Below are positions 8,788 to 17,321 of a stretch of 64,000 nt of DNA, in pieces. Source of the DNA: Actinomadura rubteroloni (GTDB lineage Bacteria; Actinomycetota; Actinomycetes; Streptosporangiales; Streptosporangiaceae); contig NZ_MTBP01000003.1 of NCBI RefSeq assembly GCF_002911665.1, positions 434,001-498,000 on the forward strand. Reading direction: 5' to 3'. The notes under the pieces are model-generated. The model was not told the DNA's origin. It did not search any database and was given only the letters and a program-made list of their open reading frames with translations. Positions within the stretch are counted from its first letter, which is position 1. The number at the start of each line of letters is the position of its first letter. The translations under genes were made by a program, and so were the position numbers.

Positions 8788-9762
8788 ATGACGACGATCG
8801 GCACCTGGAACCTGGAGAACCTGTTCCGGCCGGGCGGGGACTTCGGGCCGTCCGACGAGGCCGCCTACAAGGCGAAGGTCAAGGACCTGGCCGCGACGAT
8901 CACCGCGTCCGGCGTGGACGCGCTGGCCGTCGAGGAGGTCGGCGACCCCGACGCGCTCGCCGACGTCGCGGCCCGCCTCGACGGGGACTGGCACCACGTG
9001 ACGTCCGCCGGCTTCGAGCCCGGCCACCCGATCCGCGTCGGCTTCCTGTCCCGGCTGCCGCTGGAGGTCGTCGCCGACCGCTCCGCGTTCCCGGACGAGC
9101 TGACCCCGATCCAGGCGGGCGACGACGGGACGTCCGCGCACAAGACCGGGCGCGGCGTCCTCGCCGTCCGGATCACCGAGCGGGACGGCCGCGAGATCAC
9201 CGCCGTCGCCGCGCACCTCAAGAGCAAGCTGCTGTCGTTCCCGCCCGGCCCGGACGGGCGTCCGCGCTTCCAGCCCCGCGACGAGGGCGAGCGCGCCCGC
9301 GTCGCCGCCTACGCGCTCTACCGGCGCACGGCCGAGGCGGTGACCGTCCGCGCGCTCGCCGACGAGCTGCTGGCCGGGCAGGGCCAGACGCGGCAGGTCA
9401 TGGTGATGGGCGACCTCAACGACGGCATCGAGGCCGCCACCACGCAGATCCTCCTCGGCCCGCCCGGCTCCGAACTCGGCACGCCCGGCGCCGACCATCC
9501 CGACCAGGGCGACCGGCACCGGCTGTGGAACCTCGCGCCGCGCGTCCCCGAAGCCGAGCGGTACAGCCGCGTCTTCCACGGCCGGGGCGAGCTGATCGAC
9601 CACATCCTCGTGTCGCACGCGCTGCTCGGCCGGGCGACCGACGTCCACACCTGCCGTCCGCCGAACGCCCCGAAGCTCCCGTCGGTGACCGACGACCCGG
9701 CCGCGCGGCGCAACGAGCCCGCGTCCGACCACGCGATGGTCTTCACGCGCCTCGCCGACTGA
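8788..9762 (+). CDS. Endonuclease/exonuclease/phosphatase family protein
   Basis: A 324-residue metal-dependent phosphodiester hydrolase. The four EEP signatures are present: WNLENLF near the start, the metal-binding Glu in AVEEVGD, GDLNDG in the middle, and the C-terminal SDHAMVF. A HILVSHALL segment lies between. ATG 8788 has GGGAG upstream and starts directly at the first strand, so there is no signal peptide and a cytosolic location is expected. Substrate (DNA, RNA or phospho-sugar) cannot be told. It is a stand-alone gene between a TetR gene and an unknown protein. Confidence 0.85.
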   Translation: MTTIGTWNLENLFRPGGDFGPSDEAAYKAKVKDLAATITASGVDALAVEEVGDPDALADVAARLDGDWHHVTSAGFEPGHPIRVGFLSRLPLEVVADRSAFPDELTPIQAGDDGTSAHKTGRGVLAVRITERDGREITAVAAHLKSKLLSFPPGPDGRPRFQPRDEGERARVAAYALYRRTAEAVTVRALADELLAGQGQTRQVMVMGDLNDGIEAATTQILLGPPGSELGTPGADHPDQGDRHRLWNLAPRVPEAERYSRVFHGRGELIDHILVSHALLGRATDVHTCRPPNAPKLPSVTDDPAARRNEPASDHAMVFTRLAD

Positions 9763-9785
9763 CGGTCTGGAATACTGCCGGGATC

Positions 9786-10544
9786 GTGGACGAACCGGTA
9801 GATGTCGCCTGGTTGGTGGCGCGCGTGCTGCGTCCGGGCCGCTCGTCCGGCGCGCCCCTCGCCGACGACCCGCGCCGCCTGTTCCGCGCGACGGAACTCG
9901 TCGCGTGCCGCACGTGCCGGGGCTCGGGCGCCGTCGGCGGCTACACGGGCGACGACCCTCCCGAATGGGAGGAGGAAGCGTGGACGTGCACCGACTGCGG
10001 CACGCTCGGCCGGGTCGCGGCCGACACCCCGCTGCTGGACCGGCCTCCCGTCCCCGCCCCCTTCGACGCCGACCCGGACGGCGTGCGGCACGCCGAGGAG
10101 GCCGCCCGGACGGCCGTGCGGCGGCTCGCGCCCTGGGGCGTCCCGGCCGTGGACCGCGTCGTGTGGCGCGTCGGCGGCCCGCTGCACCGGCCCGTCAAGG
10201 CGACCGTGCCCCACCCGCGCGCCGAGGTCCTGCGCCGCCTGTTCTTCCGCGATTGGAGCGACGAGCTGGGCCGGATCCCGCACCACCACGTCCCGCTGGA
10301 CGGCCTCACGAGCCTGTTCGCCGCCCGCGCGGCCTGGCACGCCCGCCTCGGCCGCGCCTGGCGCCTCGCGGCGGACCGGGCGCTGACCGTCCCGGCCTCG
10401 GCGGACCGCCCGGACGCGGTGGGCCGCAGCATGGCCGACCTCCCCGACCCGTTCACCCCCCTCATCGAGATCTGGGCCGCCGGGTACGCGTTCGCCGACG
10501 CCACCGACGACGCGATCCACCTCATCGCCCCCGAGCCCGCTTAG
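9786..10544 (+). CDS. Hypothetical protein with a CxxC-CxxC zinc ribbon
   Basis: A 252-residue protein I do not recognise. Two cysteine pairs (Cys41/Cys44 in CRTCRGSG and Cys68/Cys71 in CTDCG) resemble a DnaJ-type or rubredoxin-like zinc knuckle. The rest is mixed helix and strand, with no transmembrane segments. GTG 9786 is used as start; the ATG alternatives are absent near the conserved-looking N-terminus. It is read 23 bp after the phosphoesterase stop and could be co-transcribed. It converges by a 4-bp overlap on the NAD(P)-binding protein gene of the other strand. Confidence 0.6.
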   Translation: MDEPVDVAWLVARVLRPGRSSGAPLADDPRRLFRATELVACRTCRGSGAVGGYTGDDPPEWEEEAWTCTDCGTLGRVAADTPLLDRPPVPAPFDADPDGVRHAEEAARTAVRRLAPWGVPAVDRVVWRVGGPLHRPVKATVPHPRAEVLRRLFFRDWSDELGRIPHHHVPLDGLTSLFAARAAWHARLGRAWRLAADRALTVPASADRPDAVGRSMADLPDPFTPLIEIWAAGYAFADATDDAIHLIAPEPA

Positions 10545-11161
10545 GACACGGCCAGGTGGACGCCGCGACGGCGCGGCGTCTCGGCCTCGTCGAGCAGGGC
10601 GAGCGCGAAGTCCGCGTAGGAGATGCGGGCCGCCGGGTCGCCGTGCGCGCGGATCCCGTAGCGGCCGGTGCGGGGACCGCCGTGGTCGAAGTCGCCGGAC
10701 GGGCTGACGTACACCCAGTCCAGCCCGGAGCCCTGCAGGACGTCGAGTCCCGCGGCGTGGCCGAGGCAGAACGGGCGGAACTCGGCGGGGAAGCCGGGCA
10801 GGTCCAGCAGGCGCGTCCCGTCCGCGTCCGGCAGCAGCGACGCGAGGCCGACCGCGACCAGCCGCTCCACCCCGGCCCGCGGCAGGCCCCGGACGAGCGC
10901 GTGCGCGGCGTCGGCGAAGAACGTGTCCGGCTCCAGCACCGCCGCCGCGTTGATCGCCGCGTCGTGCCCGGCCGCGAGCGCCGCCACGGACGCCGCGTCG
11001 GTGACGTCCCCGGCGGCGACCCGCACGCCGTCGCCGGCCGGGCCGCCGTAGCGGGACGGGTCGCGGACCACCGCCGTCACGCGGTGCCCGCGCCGGCGCG
11101 CCTCGGCGACGGCCGTCCGCCCGGCGCGGCCCCCGGCCCCGAAGATCACGAAGTCGCCCAT
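10541..11161 (-). CDS. NAD(P)-binding NmrA/atypical-SDR family protein
   Basis: A 206-residue Rossmann protein: FVIFGAGGRAGR at the N-terminus is the GxGGxxG-type dinucleotide site, followed by VTAVVRDPSRY and a DVTD motif. The Tyr-Lys pair of classical SDRs is not apparent, which fits NmrA-like or flavin-reductase-like members. The ATG at 11161 is preferred over one at 11194 because GGGAGG (11172-11177) lies just upstream. It is divergent from an HxlR regulator, a frequent pairing for redox- or electrophile-responsive repressors. Confidence 0.8.
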   Translation of the reverse strand: MGDFVIFGAGGRAGRTAVAEARRRGHRVTAVVRDPSRYGGPAGDGVRVAAGDVTDAASVAALAAGHDAAINAAAVLEPDTFFADAAHALVRGLPRAGVERLVAVGLASLLPDADGTRLLDLPGFPAEFRPFCLGHAAGLDVLQGSGLDWVYVSPSGDFDHGGPRTGRYGIRAHGDPAARISYADFALALLDEAETPRRRGVHLAVS

Positions 11162-11198
11162 GATCGGAATACCTCCCGGTGTCTCGATGCTCACCGGA

Positions 11199-11222
11199 AG
11201 GTAGCCGCGCGGGCGGTTACCT
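11199..11222. promoter_or_regulatory. Probable HxlR operator
   Basis: A 10-bp inverted repeat with one mismatch (AGGTAGCCGC/GCGGTTACCT, 4-bp spacer) sits between the divergent NAD(P)-binding protein and HxlR genes, where a winged-helix dimer would control both promoters. Confidence 0.5.
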
Positions 11223-11271
11223 CCTGGATACCGAGACCAGCCGCCGGACCCGGCCCGGCGCGGGAGACGTC

Positions 11272-11625
11272 ATGACTGCGCTGCCCCCCGACCTGTTCGA
11301 CGAGCTCTGTCCGTCGTCGCTGCTGCCCTTCCGGTTCGGCGACAAGTGGGCGGCGCTCGTCCTGCGCTGCCTGGAGGACGGCCCGCGCCGCTACTCCGAA
11401 CTGCGCGTGTCGCTTCGGCGCGTCACGCCGAAGGTGCTCACGCAGTCGTTGCGCGGGCTGGAGCGGGACGGGTTCGTGCAGCGAACGGTCCGCCCCGGCC
11501 CGCCGCGGAGCGTCGAGTACGAACTGACGCCGCTCGGCCGCAGCCTGCTGGTGCCGCTGTACGCGGCGTGCGCGTGGGCGGCCGAGCACTGGGACGAACT
11601 CCTCGACGCGCGCGACCCCGGCTGA
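11272..11625 (+). CDS. HxlR-family winged-helix regulator
   Basis: A 117-residue MarR-like DNA-binding protein. It has the HxlR order: FGDKWAALVLRCLEDGPRRYSEL, then recognition-helix residues VTPKVLTQSLRGLERDGFV and a basic wing (VEYELTPLG). The usual N-terminal cysteine of this family may be the one in ELCPSS. The ATG at 11272 gives the standard HxlR length. It is expected to repress the divergent NAD(P)-binding protein gene and probably itself. Confidence 0.88.
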   Translation: MTALPPDLFDELCPSSLLPFRFGDKWAALVLRCLEDGPRRYSELRVSLRRVTPKVLTQSLRGLERDGFVQRTVRPGPPRSVEYELTPLGRSLLVPLYAACAWAAEHWDELLDARDPG

Positions 11626-11630
11626 CGGCG

Positions 11631-12446
11631 TCAGCCGGCGACGGCGCGGACGATCCGGCCGCCGAACAGGTCGGGCAGCGCCGCGTCCAGGCCGTAGCGC
11701 TCCAGGCAGGCGGGCCAGGCGAGGTCCTCGATCGTGTCGAAGCCCGCGCCGGCCAGGTCGCGCGCGAGCTTCTCGGGTGTGAAGAAGGAGCGCCACGGCT
11801 CGCCCATCTTCGCCATCGCGTCGGCGAGCGCGGCGAGGACGGCGCGGCGCTCGGCGGGCAGTTCGGCCGGCGGCAGGTTGTAGTCGAAGACGATCTCCGT
11901 CCGCGCGGCCAGGCCCGCGACGAACCGCAGCGTCGCGAGGATCGTGCTCCGCGTCAGGTAGGGGACGACGCCGAGCCAGGCGAAGACCGTGGGGACGTCC
12001 GGGGCGAAGCCCGCGTCGGCCAGGCCGTCCGCGAGCGTCCCGGCGGCGAAGTCGACCGGGCAGTGGACGACCGAGTCCGGCACGGGGATCCCGGCGTCGG
12101 CGAGCCGCTTGCGCTTCCACGCCTGCGTGTCGGGGTGGTCGACCTCGAACACGCGCAGGCCCGGGTGCGGGTTGCGGTAGGCGAACGTGTCGAGGCCCGC
12201 GCCGAGCAGCACGGCCTGCCGCGTCCCGGCGGCGACGGCGGCGGCGAGCGCGTCCTCGGCGATCCGGTGCCGCAGCGCCATGAACAGGCGGACCTCGCGC
12301 GGCATGGCCCGTCCCGGCGGCGCGCCGGCCGGGGCGACGCGGACGGCGAGCGGGTCGGGGAAGACCGGCGGGGCGTCCGCCGTCTGGTGGACGGCGCGCG
12401 CGTGCGCGGCGCTCATCGCGGTGCGGCTCGGCTGGCCCGGTTCCAT
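11631..12446 (-). CDS. SAM-dependent methyltransferase, leucine carboxyl methyltransferase family
   Basis: A 271-residue class I methyltransferase of the LCM/TIGR00027 type, a group often found in actinomycete natural-product loci as O-methyltransferases. Evidence is VLLGAGLDTFAYR (the SAM glycine motif with the family's GAGLDT), RVFEVDHPDTQAWK (acidic ribose-binding end of strand 2) and WLGVVPYLT. It is the outermost minus-strand gene beside the polyketide locus, 19 bp after the response-regulator gene, and probably marks its left edge. The substrate is unknown. Confidence 0.85.
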   Translation of the reverse strand: MEPGQPSRTAMSAAHARAVHQTADAPPVFPDPLAVRVAPAGAPPGRAMPREVRLFMALRHRIAEDALAAAVAAGTRQAVLLGAGLDTFAYRNPHPGLRVFEVDHPDTQAWKRKRLADAGIPVPDSVVHCPVDFAAGTLADGLADAGFAPDVPTVFAWLGVVPYLTRSTILATLRFVAGLAARTEIVFDYNLPPAELPAERRAVLAALADAMAKMGEPWRSFFTPEKLARDLAGAGFDTIEDLAWPACLERYGLDAALPDLFGGRIVRAVAG

Positions 12447-12465
12447 GAGGGGTCTCCTGTCTGGT

Positions 12466-13086
12466 TCAGGCGGTCAGCCGGAGCCGCCGCGCGCAACTGA
12501 TCAGCTCGGCGCGCCGGCTCACCCCGAGCTTGACCTTGATCGACGCGCGCTGCGCCTCGATCGTCCGGACGCTGAGGTGCAGTTCGGCGGCGATCTGCTG
12601 GTTGGTGAGGCCGTCGGCGATGAGCGCGAGGACGGCGCGCTCCCGGCCGCTGAGCGCTCCGTCGAGCCGCGTCTCGCTCGCGACCAGCGCGGCGCCGAGC
12701 GACGGGTCGAGGTACCGGCCGCCCGCCGCCAGCGCGTCCGCCGCCGTGACCAGTTCCCCGGCGGCGGCCTCCTTGCGGAGGAAGCCGTGCGCGCCCGCCG
12801 CGAGCGCGTCGCGCGCGGACGCGGCGTCGTTGTGCATGGTCAGGATGAGCACTCGCGTGCCCGGCGACACCGTCCGGACGCGCGGCAGCACGGCCAGGCT
12901 CGACACCCCGGCGAAGCTCAGGTCGAGCAGCAGCAGCGCGGGCCGGTGCCGGCCGACGAGCGCGACCGTCTGCTCCAGGTCGGCCGCCTCGCCGACGACG
13001 TCGTAGCGGTCATCGGCGAGCAGCGAGCGGATCCCGCACCGCACGACGGGATGGTCGTCGGCGATGACGATCGTCGGACGTCGCAT
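12466..13086 (-). CDS. NarL/LuxR-type response regulator
   Basis: A 206-residue regulator with an N-terminal receiver: the acidic pair in IADDHPVVR, the phospho-Asp in LLLLDLSFAG, and Lys in GFLRKE. It also has a C-terminal LuxR helix-turn-helix (LSGRERAVLALIADGL, NQQIAAELHLSVRTIEAQR). It partners the kinase encoded immediately upstream, whose 3' end overlaps its 5' end by 77 bp. The pair sits among the methyltransferase genes of the polyketide locus and may control it. Confidence 0.9.
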   Translation of the reverse strand: MRRPTIVIADDHPVVRCGIRSLLADDRYDVVGEAADLEQTVALVGRHRPALLLLDLSFAGVSSLAVLPRVRTVSPGTRVLILTMHNDAASARDALAAGAHGFLRKEAAAGELVTAADALAAGGRYLDPSLGAALVASETRLDGALSGRERAVLALIADGLTNQQIAAELHLSVRTIEAQRASIKVKLGVSRRAELISCARRLRLTA

Positions 13087-13690
13087 CGGTGTTCCCTTCC
13101 GGAGCGGGGGGCAGGACGAGCGTGACGAGCGTCCCCGGACGGCCGGGCGCGACGGCGAGCGCGCCGCCCGCCTCCCGGGCCTGCGCGTCCATCGCCGTCA
13201 GGCCGAGGCCGCGCGGCACGGCGGACGGGTCGAAGCCGCGGCCGTCGTCGCGGACCCGGCAGACCAGCCGGCCGCGCCGCTCGGCCAGCGCGACCCGGAC
13301 GGTCCGCGCGCCGCTGTGCTTGGCCGCGTTGTGCAGCGCCTCGTGGACGATCCGGTACGCGGCCAGGTCGCGCGGCGTCCACGCCGCCCGGGGGTGCGTC
13401 CGGTCGTCCAGCTCGGCGCGGATCCCGGTGGCGCGGGCGACGCGCGCCACGTCCGCCGCGACCGCGCGCGCCAGCCCCGGTTCGGCCGGGTCGGGGCGCT
13501 CGGCCGCGCGCAGGGCCGCCCGCAGGCCCGCGATCTCGCGGTCCAGCAGCGCCCGCAGGTCGGCGCCGAGGTCGCGGGGGAGCGGCCCCGGCGCGGCGAG
13601 CGCCCGGTCGATCCGGATGCGGGCGACGGCGAGGCTCTGGAGGACCTCGTCGTGCAGGTGGCGCTCCAGCCAGCCCGGTCCGGTCATCAT
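13010..13690 (-). CDS. Sensor-less histidine kinase (HisKA_3 type)
   Basis: A 226-residue soluble kinase that contains only the dimerisation/phosphoacceptor domain (His in ERHLHDEVLQSL) and the ATPase domain (AYRIVHEALHNAAKHS as N-box, DDGRGFDP, RGLGLTAM). There is no transmembrane or PAS/GAF sensor, so it must sense through a partner or an intracellular signal. Its last 25 residues (rich in Arg/Asp) overlap the response-regulator gene by 77 bp. This is unusually long and could mean an upstream frameshift or simple overlap. The start overlaps the preceding methyltransferase stop by 4 bp. Confidence 0.82.
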   Translation of the reverse strand: MMTGPGWLERHLHDEVLQSLAVARIRIDRALAAPGPLPRDLGADLRALLDREIAGLRAALRAAERPDPAEPGLARAVAADVARVARATGIRAELDDRTHPRAAWTPRDLAAYRIVHEALHNAAKHSGARTVRVALAERRGRLVCRVRDDGRGFDPSAVPRGLGLTAMDAQAREAGGALAVAPGRPGTLVTLVLPPAPEGNTDATSDDRHRRRPSRRAVRDPLAARR

Positions 13691-14379
13691 GCCGCCGGGA
13701 ACCGCGCGGAGAAGAGGCAGACCGCGCCCTTCACCCGCAGGTCCACCTCGCCGAACCGGGCGGCCAGCTCACGGGCGAGGTCGTCGAGACGGTCGTCGGC
13801 GTTGTTGAACACTTCGCTGCGGTTCAGCTTGAGCAGCAGCCTCCCGGACGCCTTGGTGTGGTGCGGCCCCGTCCCGAGGACGGTGCTGCCGAACACCCGC
13901 GCGCCGGGCGCCAGGTACGGGACGACGTGGTCGAACACCACGGCCTTCTGCGCGACCGTGCCCGGCAGGCAGTGCAGCAGGAAGTTCATCCCGACCGAGT
14001 CGAACCGCGCGGCGCCGAGGTCCAGCGGACGGTACACGTCGCGGACGTGCGTCGCGGGCCGGTGGCGGCGGATCCGCCGGGCGGCGGTCGCGAGCGGGGT
14101 CTCGTTGAGGTCGACCAGCGTGACGTCCGGGTTCTTCACCGGGAACCGGCACCGGTCCAGGAACCAGCCGGTGCCGGGACCGATGTCGAGGTGGCGGGCG
14201 CCGACCTGGGCGTCGTAGTGCTTCAGCATCGTCCACCGCGAGCACCGCCACATCCACCGGCTGACGAAACCGAGCACGATCCAGTCGTAGGCGGCGAGCA
14301 TCGGGCGCTTGTAGGACTCGGCGGCGGCGCGGACGCGCTCGTCGGCCGGTGCCTGGACGCGGGCTTCGTTCGCTTCCAT
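13687..14379 (-). CDS. Class I SAM-dependent methyltransferase
   Basis: A 230-residue methyltransferase. Residues 60-75 hold the SAM glycine loop HLDIGPGTGWFLDRC, followed by VTLVDLNETPL (acidic residue for the ribose) and DSVGMNFLLHCLPG. It is not of the LCM type of its two neighbours. It lies between the third methyltransferase and the kinase with a 4-bp overlap to the latter, so all are one transcript. A tailoring role in the polyketide pathway is likely but the substrate is unknown. Confidence 0.85.
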   Translation of the reverse strand: MEANEARVQAPADERVRAAAESYKRPMLAAYDWIVLGFVSRWMWRCSRWTMLKHYDAQVGARHLDIGPGTGWFLDRCRFPVKNPDVTLVDLNETPLATAARRIRRHRPATHVRDVYRPLDLGAARFDSVGMNFLLHCLPGTVAQKAVVFDHVVPYLAPGARVFGSTVLGTGPHHTKASGRLLLKLNRSEVFNNADDRLDDLARELAARFGEVDLRVKGAVCLFSARFPAA

Positions 14380-14394
14380 GTCGGCTCCTCGCCG

Positions 14395-15261
14395 TCAGTC
14401 GCGGGTCGCGGTGACGAACTCGCCGCCGGGCAGCCGGACGTCGGGACGGCCGTAGCCGCGGCCGACCTCCGCCCGGTCCTCGGCGCGGGTCGTCCAGCCC
14501 GCGCCGGCCAGCCAGTCCCGTCCGGTCGGCCCGAGACCGCCCTTGAAGTGCGCGCCGATCTTCCCGGCGCCGGGCAGCGACAGCGCCCGCGCCGTGGACG
14601 CCGCGACGGTCGCCGCCTGCCGGCCCTTGCCCGTGTGCTCGAACGTCAGCCTGCTGCCGGGCGCCGAGCGGTCGCCGACGACGGTGAGCAGGTGCCGCGC
14701 CTCGCCGACCGACAGGTACGGCAGGACGCCCTCGGCCACCCACGCCGTCGGGACGGACGGGTCGAACCCGGTCGCGTCCAGCCGCGCGGCCCAGTCGTCG
14801 CGCAGGTCGGCCTCGATGATCGTCCGGGGGCAGGCCGGCGTCGCGACGGCCCCGGCCAGCACCCGCTCCTTGAAGGCGAACACCGGTGCGGTGTCCACCT
14901 CGAACACGCGGACCCCGGCGCGCCACGGCAGCCGGAACGCGCGCGTGTCCAGCCCGGCGCCGAGCAGGACGACCTGCCCGCACGCGCCCGCCGTCGCGGC
15001 GGCGAGGTAGTCGTCGATGAAGCGGGTCCGGACGACGCCGCGCGAGTAGAACAGGTCGACCCACGCGACGAGCGAGTCCCACTGGTTGTCCTCGCCGGGC
15101 ACGTCCAGCCACTCGCGGGCCGCCGCCACGAACGCGGCGGCGAACGGGTCGCGGAACAGCGGGGCCTCGCGGGCGGTCTCCCGCGCGCGGGCCATCGCCA
15201 CCGCGACGGAGGTGACGCCGACGCCGGCGGGCGGTTTCGTGGCAACGGGTGCTGCGTCCAT
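14395..15261 (-). CDS. SAM-dependent methyltransferase, LCM/TIGR00027 family
   Basis: A 288-residue methyltransferase with the same signature as the gene at 11631-12446: SVAVAMARARETA near the start, VVLLGAGLDTRAFRL, RVFEVDTAPVFAFKE and AEGVLPYLS. It is the first gene of the five-gene minus-strand arm and reads away from the minimal PKS genes. The roughly 530-bp spacer to the ACP gene must hold the promoters of both arms. Likely an O-methyltransferase acting on the polyketide or on a carboxylate; not testable here. Confidence 0.85.
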   Translation of the reverse strand: MDAAPVATKPPAGVGVTSVAVAMARARETAREAPLFRDPFAAAFVAAAREWLDVPGEDNQWDSLVAWVDLFYSRGVVRTRFIDDYLAAATAGACGQVVLLGAGLDTRAFRLPWRAGVRVFEVDTAPVFAFKERVLAGAVATPACPRTIIEADLRDDWAARLDATGFDPSVPTAWVAEGVLPYLSVGEARHLLTVVGDRSAPGSRLTFEHTGKGRQAATVAASTARALSLPGAGKIGAHFKGGLGPTGRDWLAGAGWTTRAEDRAEVGRGYGRPDVRLPGGEFVTATRD

Positions 15262-15792
15262 TTCGGTCCCTTCGCGCGGCGCACCGCCCGGCCGGTCGCC
15301 CGGCGGTGCGCGGAAAGGTTTCTCGGGATTTGCGGCGGCGCCGCGAAATTGCGGCGGGCGCCGCGCGGATCGTGACGGATTCGGCGGCCTTAAGGCGCCG
15401 GCGGGCCGGTCTCCCGGCCGCCGCAGTCAGCGAAGCACGCGCCGGTCGGCGCTGTCAATGAATGGTGTGGAAAATGTCGCGTCCGACGTTCCATAAATCG
15501 ACTTTAGAAATGGCGCAACGTGACATGCGTCTCGCCGTCGTGCTGCCGGTTCACCTCATTCGCCGGACGCGGTCGGACTCGTTCCCGGGGATGAGCCGGC
15601 GGGCGTCCGCGCACGTAGGACTAGGTCGCTGGTATGACTCCCGGCGACGCTCACCGAGGCATACCAGCCAAATTTAGATCTGCCCGTTCCGGCGGGTGAA
15701 CCGCATCCGATTTCATTCTCCCGGCCGAAGAGATCCGCGCGGACCATGCGTAGCCTCTCGTTGTTGTGACCGGTGAAATGCGAGGGGAAACA
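15262..15792. other. Divergent promoter region of the polyketide locus
   Basis: A 531-bp non-coding stretch between the methyltransferase arm and the ACP gene. It is noticeably richer in A+T than its flanks around 15470-15530 and 15660-15720, as expected for promoters and regulator sites. It holds one clear long-spaced inverted repeat, annotated separately. I could not assign a reliable -35/-10 pair. Confidence 0.6.
15628..15668. promoter_or_regulatory. Long-spaced inverted repeat upstream of the minimal PKS
   Basis: GCTGGTATG at 15628-15636 is repeated in inverse as CATACCAGC at 15660-15668; arms are 9 bp perfect and centres lie 32 bp apart, three helical turns. It sits about 125 bp upstream of the ACP start. 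It may be paired half-sites for a pathway regulator. Confidence 0.45.
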
Positions 15793-16047
15793 ATGGCCGA
15801 ACCGACATTCACCATGATGGACCTGATGGAGATCCTGGTCGCCAAGGTGGGGCTGCCGCGCGACGCGGTGACCGAGGACGAGGGCGCGACCCTCGCCGAC
15901 GTGGACCTGGACTCGCTGGCGCTGCTGCAGCTCACGGCGGAGGTCGCCGACCGGTACGGCGTCGACATCGGGGACGGGCGGACGGACGCGACCTTCGGGG
16001 AGCTGCTGGGGCTCGTCAACGAGGGACTGAGCGAGCACGCGCGATGA
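15793..16047 (+). CDS. Type II PKS acyl carrier protein
   Basis: An 84-residue carrier protein that holds the growing poly-beta-ketone on phosphopantetheine. The attachment serine is Ser41 in [11 protein letters not shown]; the flanking helices are acidic as usual. ATG 15793 follows GAGGGG. The gene overlaps the KS-alpha start by 4 bp. Gene order here is ACP, KS-alpha, KS-beta, whereas most aromatic clusters have KS-alpha, KS-beta, ACP. Confidence 0.92.
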   Translation: MAEPTFTMMDLMEILVAKVGLPRDAVTEDEGATLADVDLDSLALLQLTAEVADRYGVDIGDGRTDATFGELLGLVNEGLSEHAR

Positions 16048-17321
16048 CCGGCCGGCGGCGCATCGCGGTGACCGGGATCGGGGTGGTCGCGCCCGGCGGC
16101 ACCACGCGCAAGGCGTTCTGGCAGGCGCTCACCGAGGGCCGCACCGCGACCCGGCGGATCTCCCTGTTCGACCCCGGCCGTCTCCGGTCGCAGATCGCGG
16201 CCGAGGTGGACTTCGATCCGCTCGCGGCGGGCCTCACCCGGCAGGAGGTGTTCCGCAACGACCGGTTCATCCAGTTCGCGCTGGTGGCGGCGGACGAGGC
16301 GATGGCCGACGCCGGGCTGGACGTCGCGGGCGACGCCCTCGACCGCGACCGGCTGGCCGTCTGCCTCGGCAGCGCCGTCGGCGCGAGCACCCGCCTTGAG
16401 GAGGAGTACGTCGTCGCCAGCGACGGCGGCGAGCACTGGCTCGTGGACCCGGCCTTCGCCACCGACTTCCTCTACCACGCGCTCGTCCCGAGCAGCCTGG
16501 CCGCCGAGGTCGCGTTCCGGTTCGGCGCGCACGGCCCCGCGACGGTGGTGTCGACGGGCTGCACGTCCGGGATCGACGCGGTCGGGCACGCGGCCCGGCT
16601 CATCGAGGACGGCGCGGCCGACGTCGTCGTCACCGGCGCCGCCGACGCGCCCGTCACCCCCATCTCGATGGCCTGCTTCGACGCGATCCGCGCGACCAGC
16701 GCCCGCAACGACGACCCCGAGCACGCCTCGCGCCCGTTCGACGCGACCCGCGACGGGTTCGTGATGGGCGAGGGCTCGGCGGTGCTCGTCCTGGAGGACG
16801 GCGAGCACGCCCGGCGGCGCGGCGCGCACGTCTACGCCGAGATCGCCGGGTACGCGGGCCGCAGCAACGCCTACCACATGACCGGGCTCCGGCCCGACGG
16901 CGCGGAGATGGCCGTCGCGATCACCGCCGCGCTGGACGAGGCGCGGCTCGACCCGTCCGCCGTGGACTACGTCAACGCGCACGGCTCGGGCACCAAGCAG
17001 AACGACCGGCACGAGACCGCCGCGTTCAAGCGCAGCCTCGGCGACCACGTCTACCGGACGCCCGTCAGCTCGATCAAGTCGATGGTCGGGCACTCGCTCG
17101 GCGCGATCGGCGCGATCGAGGTCGCGGCGTGCGCGCTCGCCGTCGAGCACGACGTGGTGCCGCCGACCGCGAACTACGAGACCCCCGACCCCGAGTGCGA
17201 CCTGGACTACGTCCCGAACGTCGCCCGCGACCAGCGGGTGGACGTCGCGCTGTCGGTCGGGAGCGGGTTCGGCGGGTTCCAGTCGGCGATCGTGCTGGCG
17301 CGGCCGGGGACGGCGCGATGA
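16044..17321 (+). CDS. Type II PKS ketosynthase alpha subunit
   Basis: A 425-residue ketosynthase that condenses malonyl-ACP units with KS-beta. The catalytic triad is intact: Cys173 in [10 protein letters not shown], His in VNAHGSGT and His in [12 protein letters not shown]. The C-terminal segment ([22 protein letters not shown]) is the typical aromatic-PKS KS-alpha ending, not a FabF ending. It is translationally coupled to the ACP before it (4 bp) and KS-beta after it (ATGA). I infer aromatic polyketide synthesis. Confidence 0.95.
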   Translation: MTGRRRIAVTGIGVVAPGGTTRKAFWQALTEGRTATRRISLFDPGRLRSQIAAEVDFDPLAAGLTRQEVFRNDRFIQFALVAADEAMADAGLDVAGDALDRDRLAVCLGSAVGASTRLEEEYVVASDGGEHWLVDPAFATDFLYHALVPSSLAAEVAFRFGAHGPATVVSTGCTSGIDAVGHAARLIEDGAADVVVTGAADAPVTPISMACFDAIRATSARNDDPEHASRPFDATRDGFVMGEGSAVLVLEDGEHARRRGAHVYAEIAGYAGRSNAYHMTGLRPDGAEMAVAITAALDEARLDPSAVDYVNAHGSGTKQNDRHETAAFKRSLGDHVYRTPVSSIKSMVGHSLGAIGAIEVAACALAVEHDVVPPTANYETPDPECDLDYVPNVARDQRVDVALSVGSGFGGFQSAIVLARPGTAR

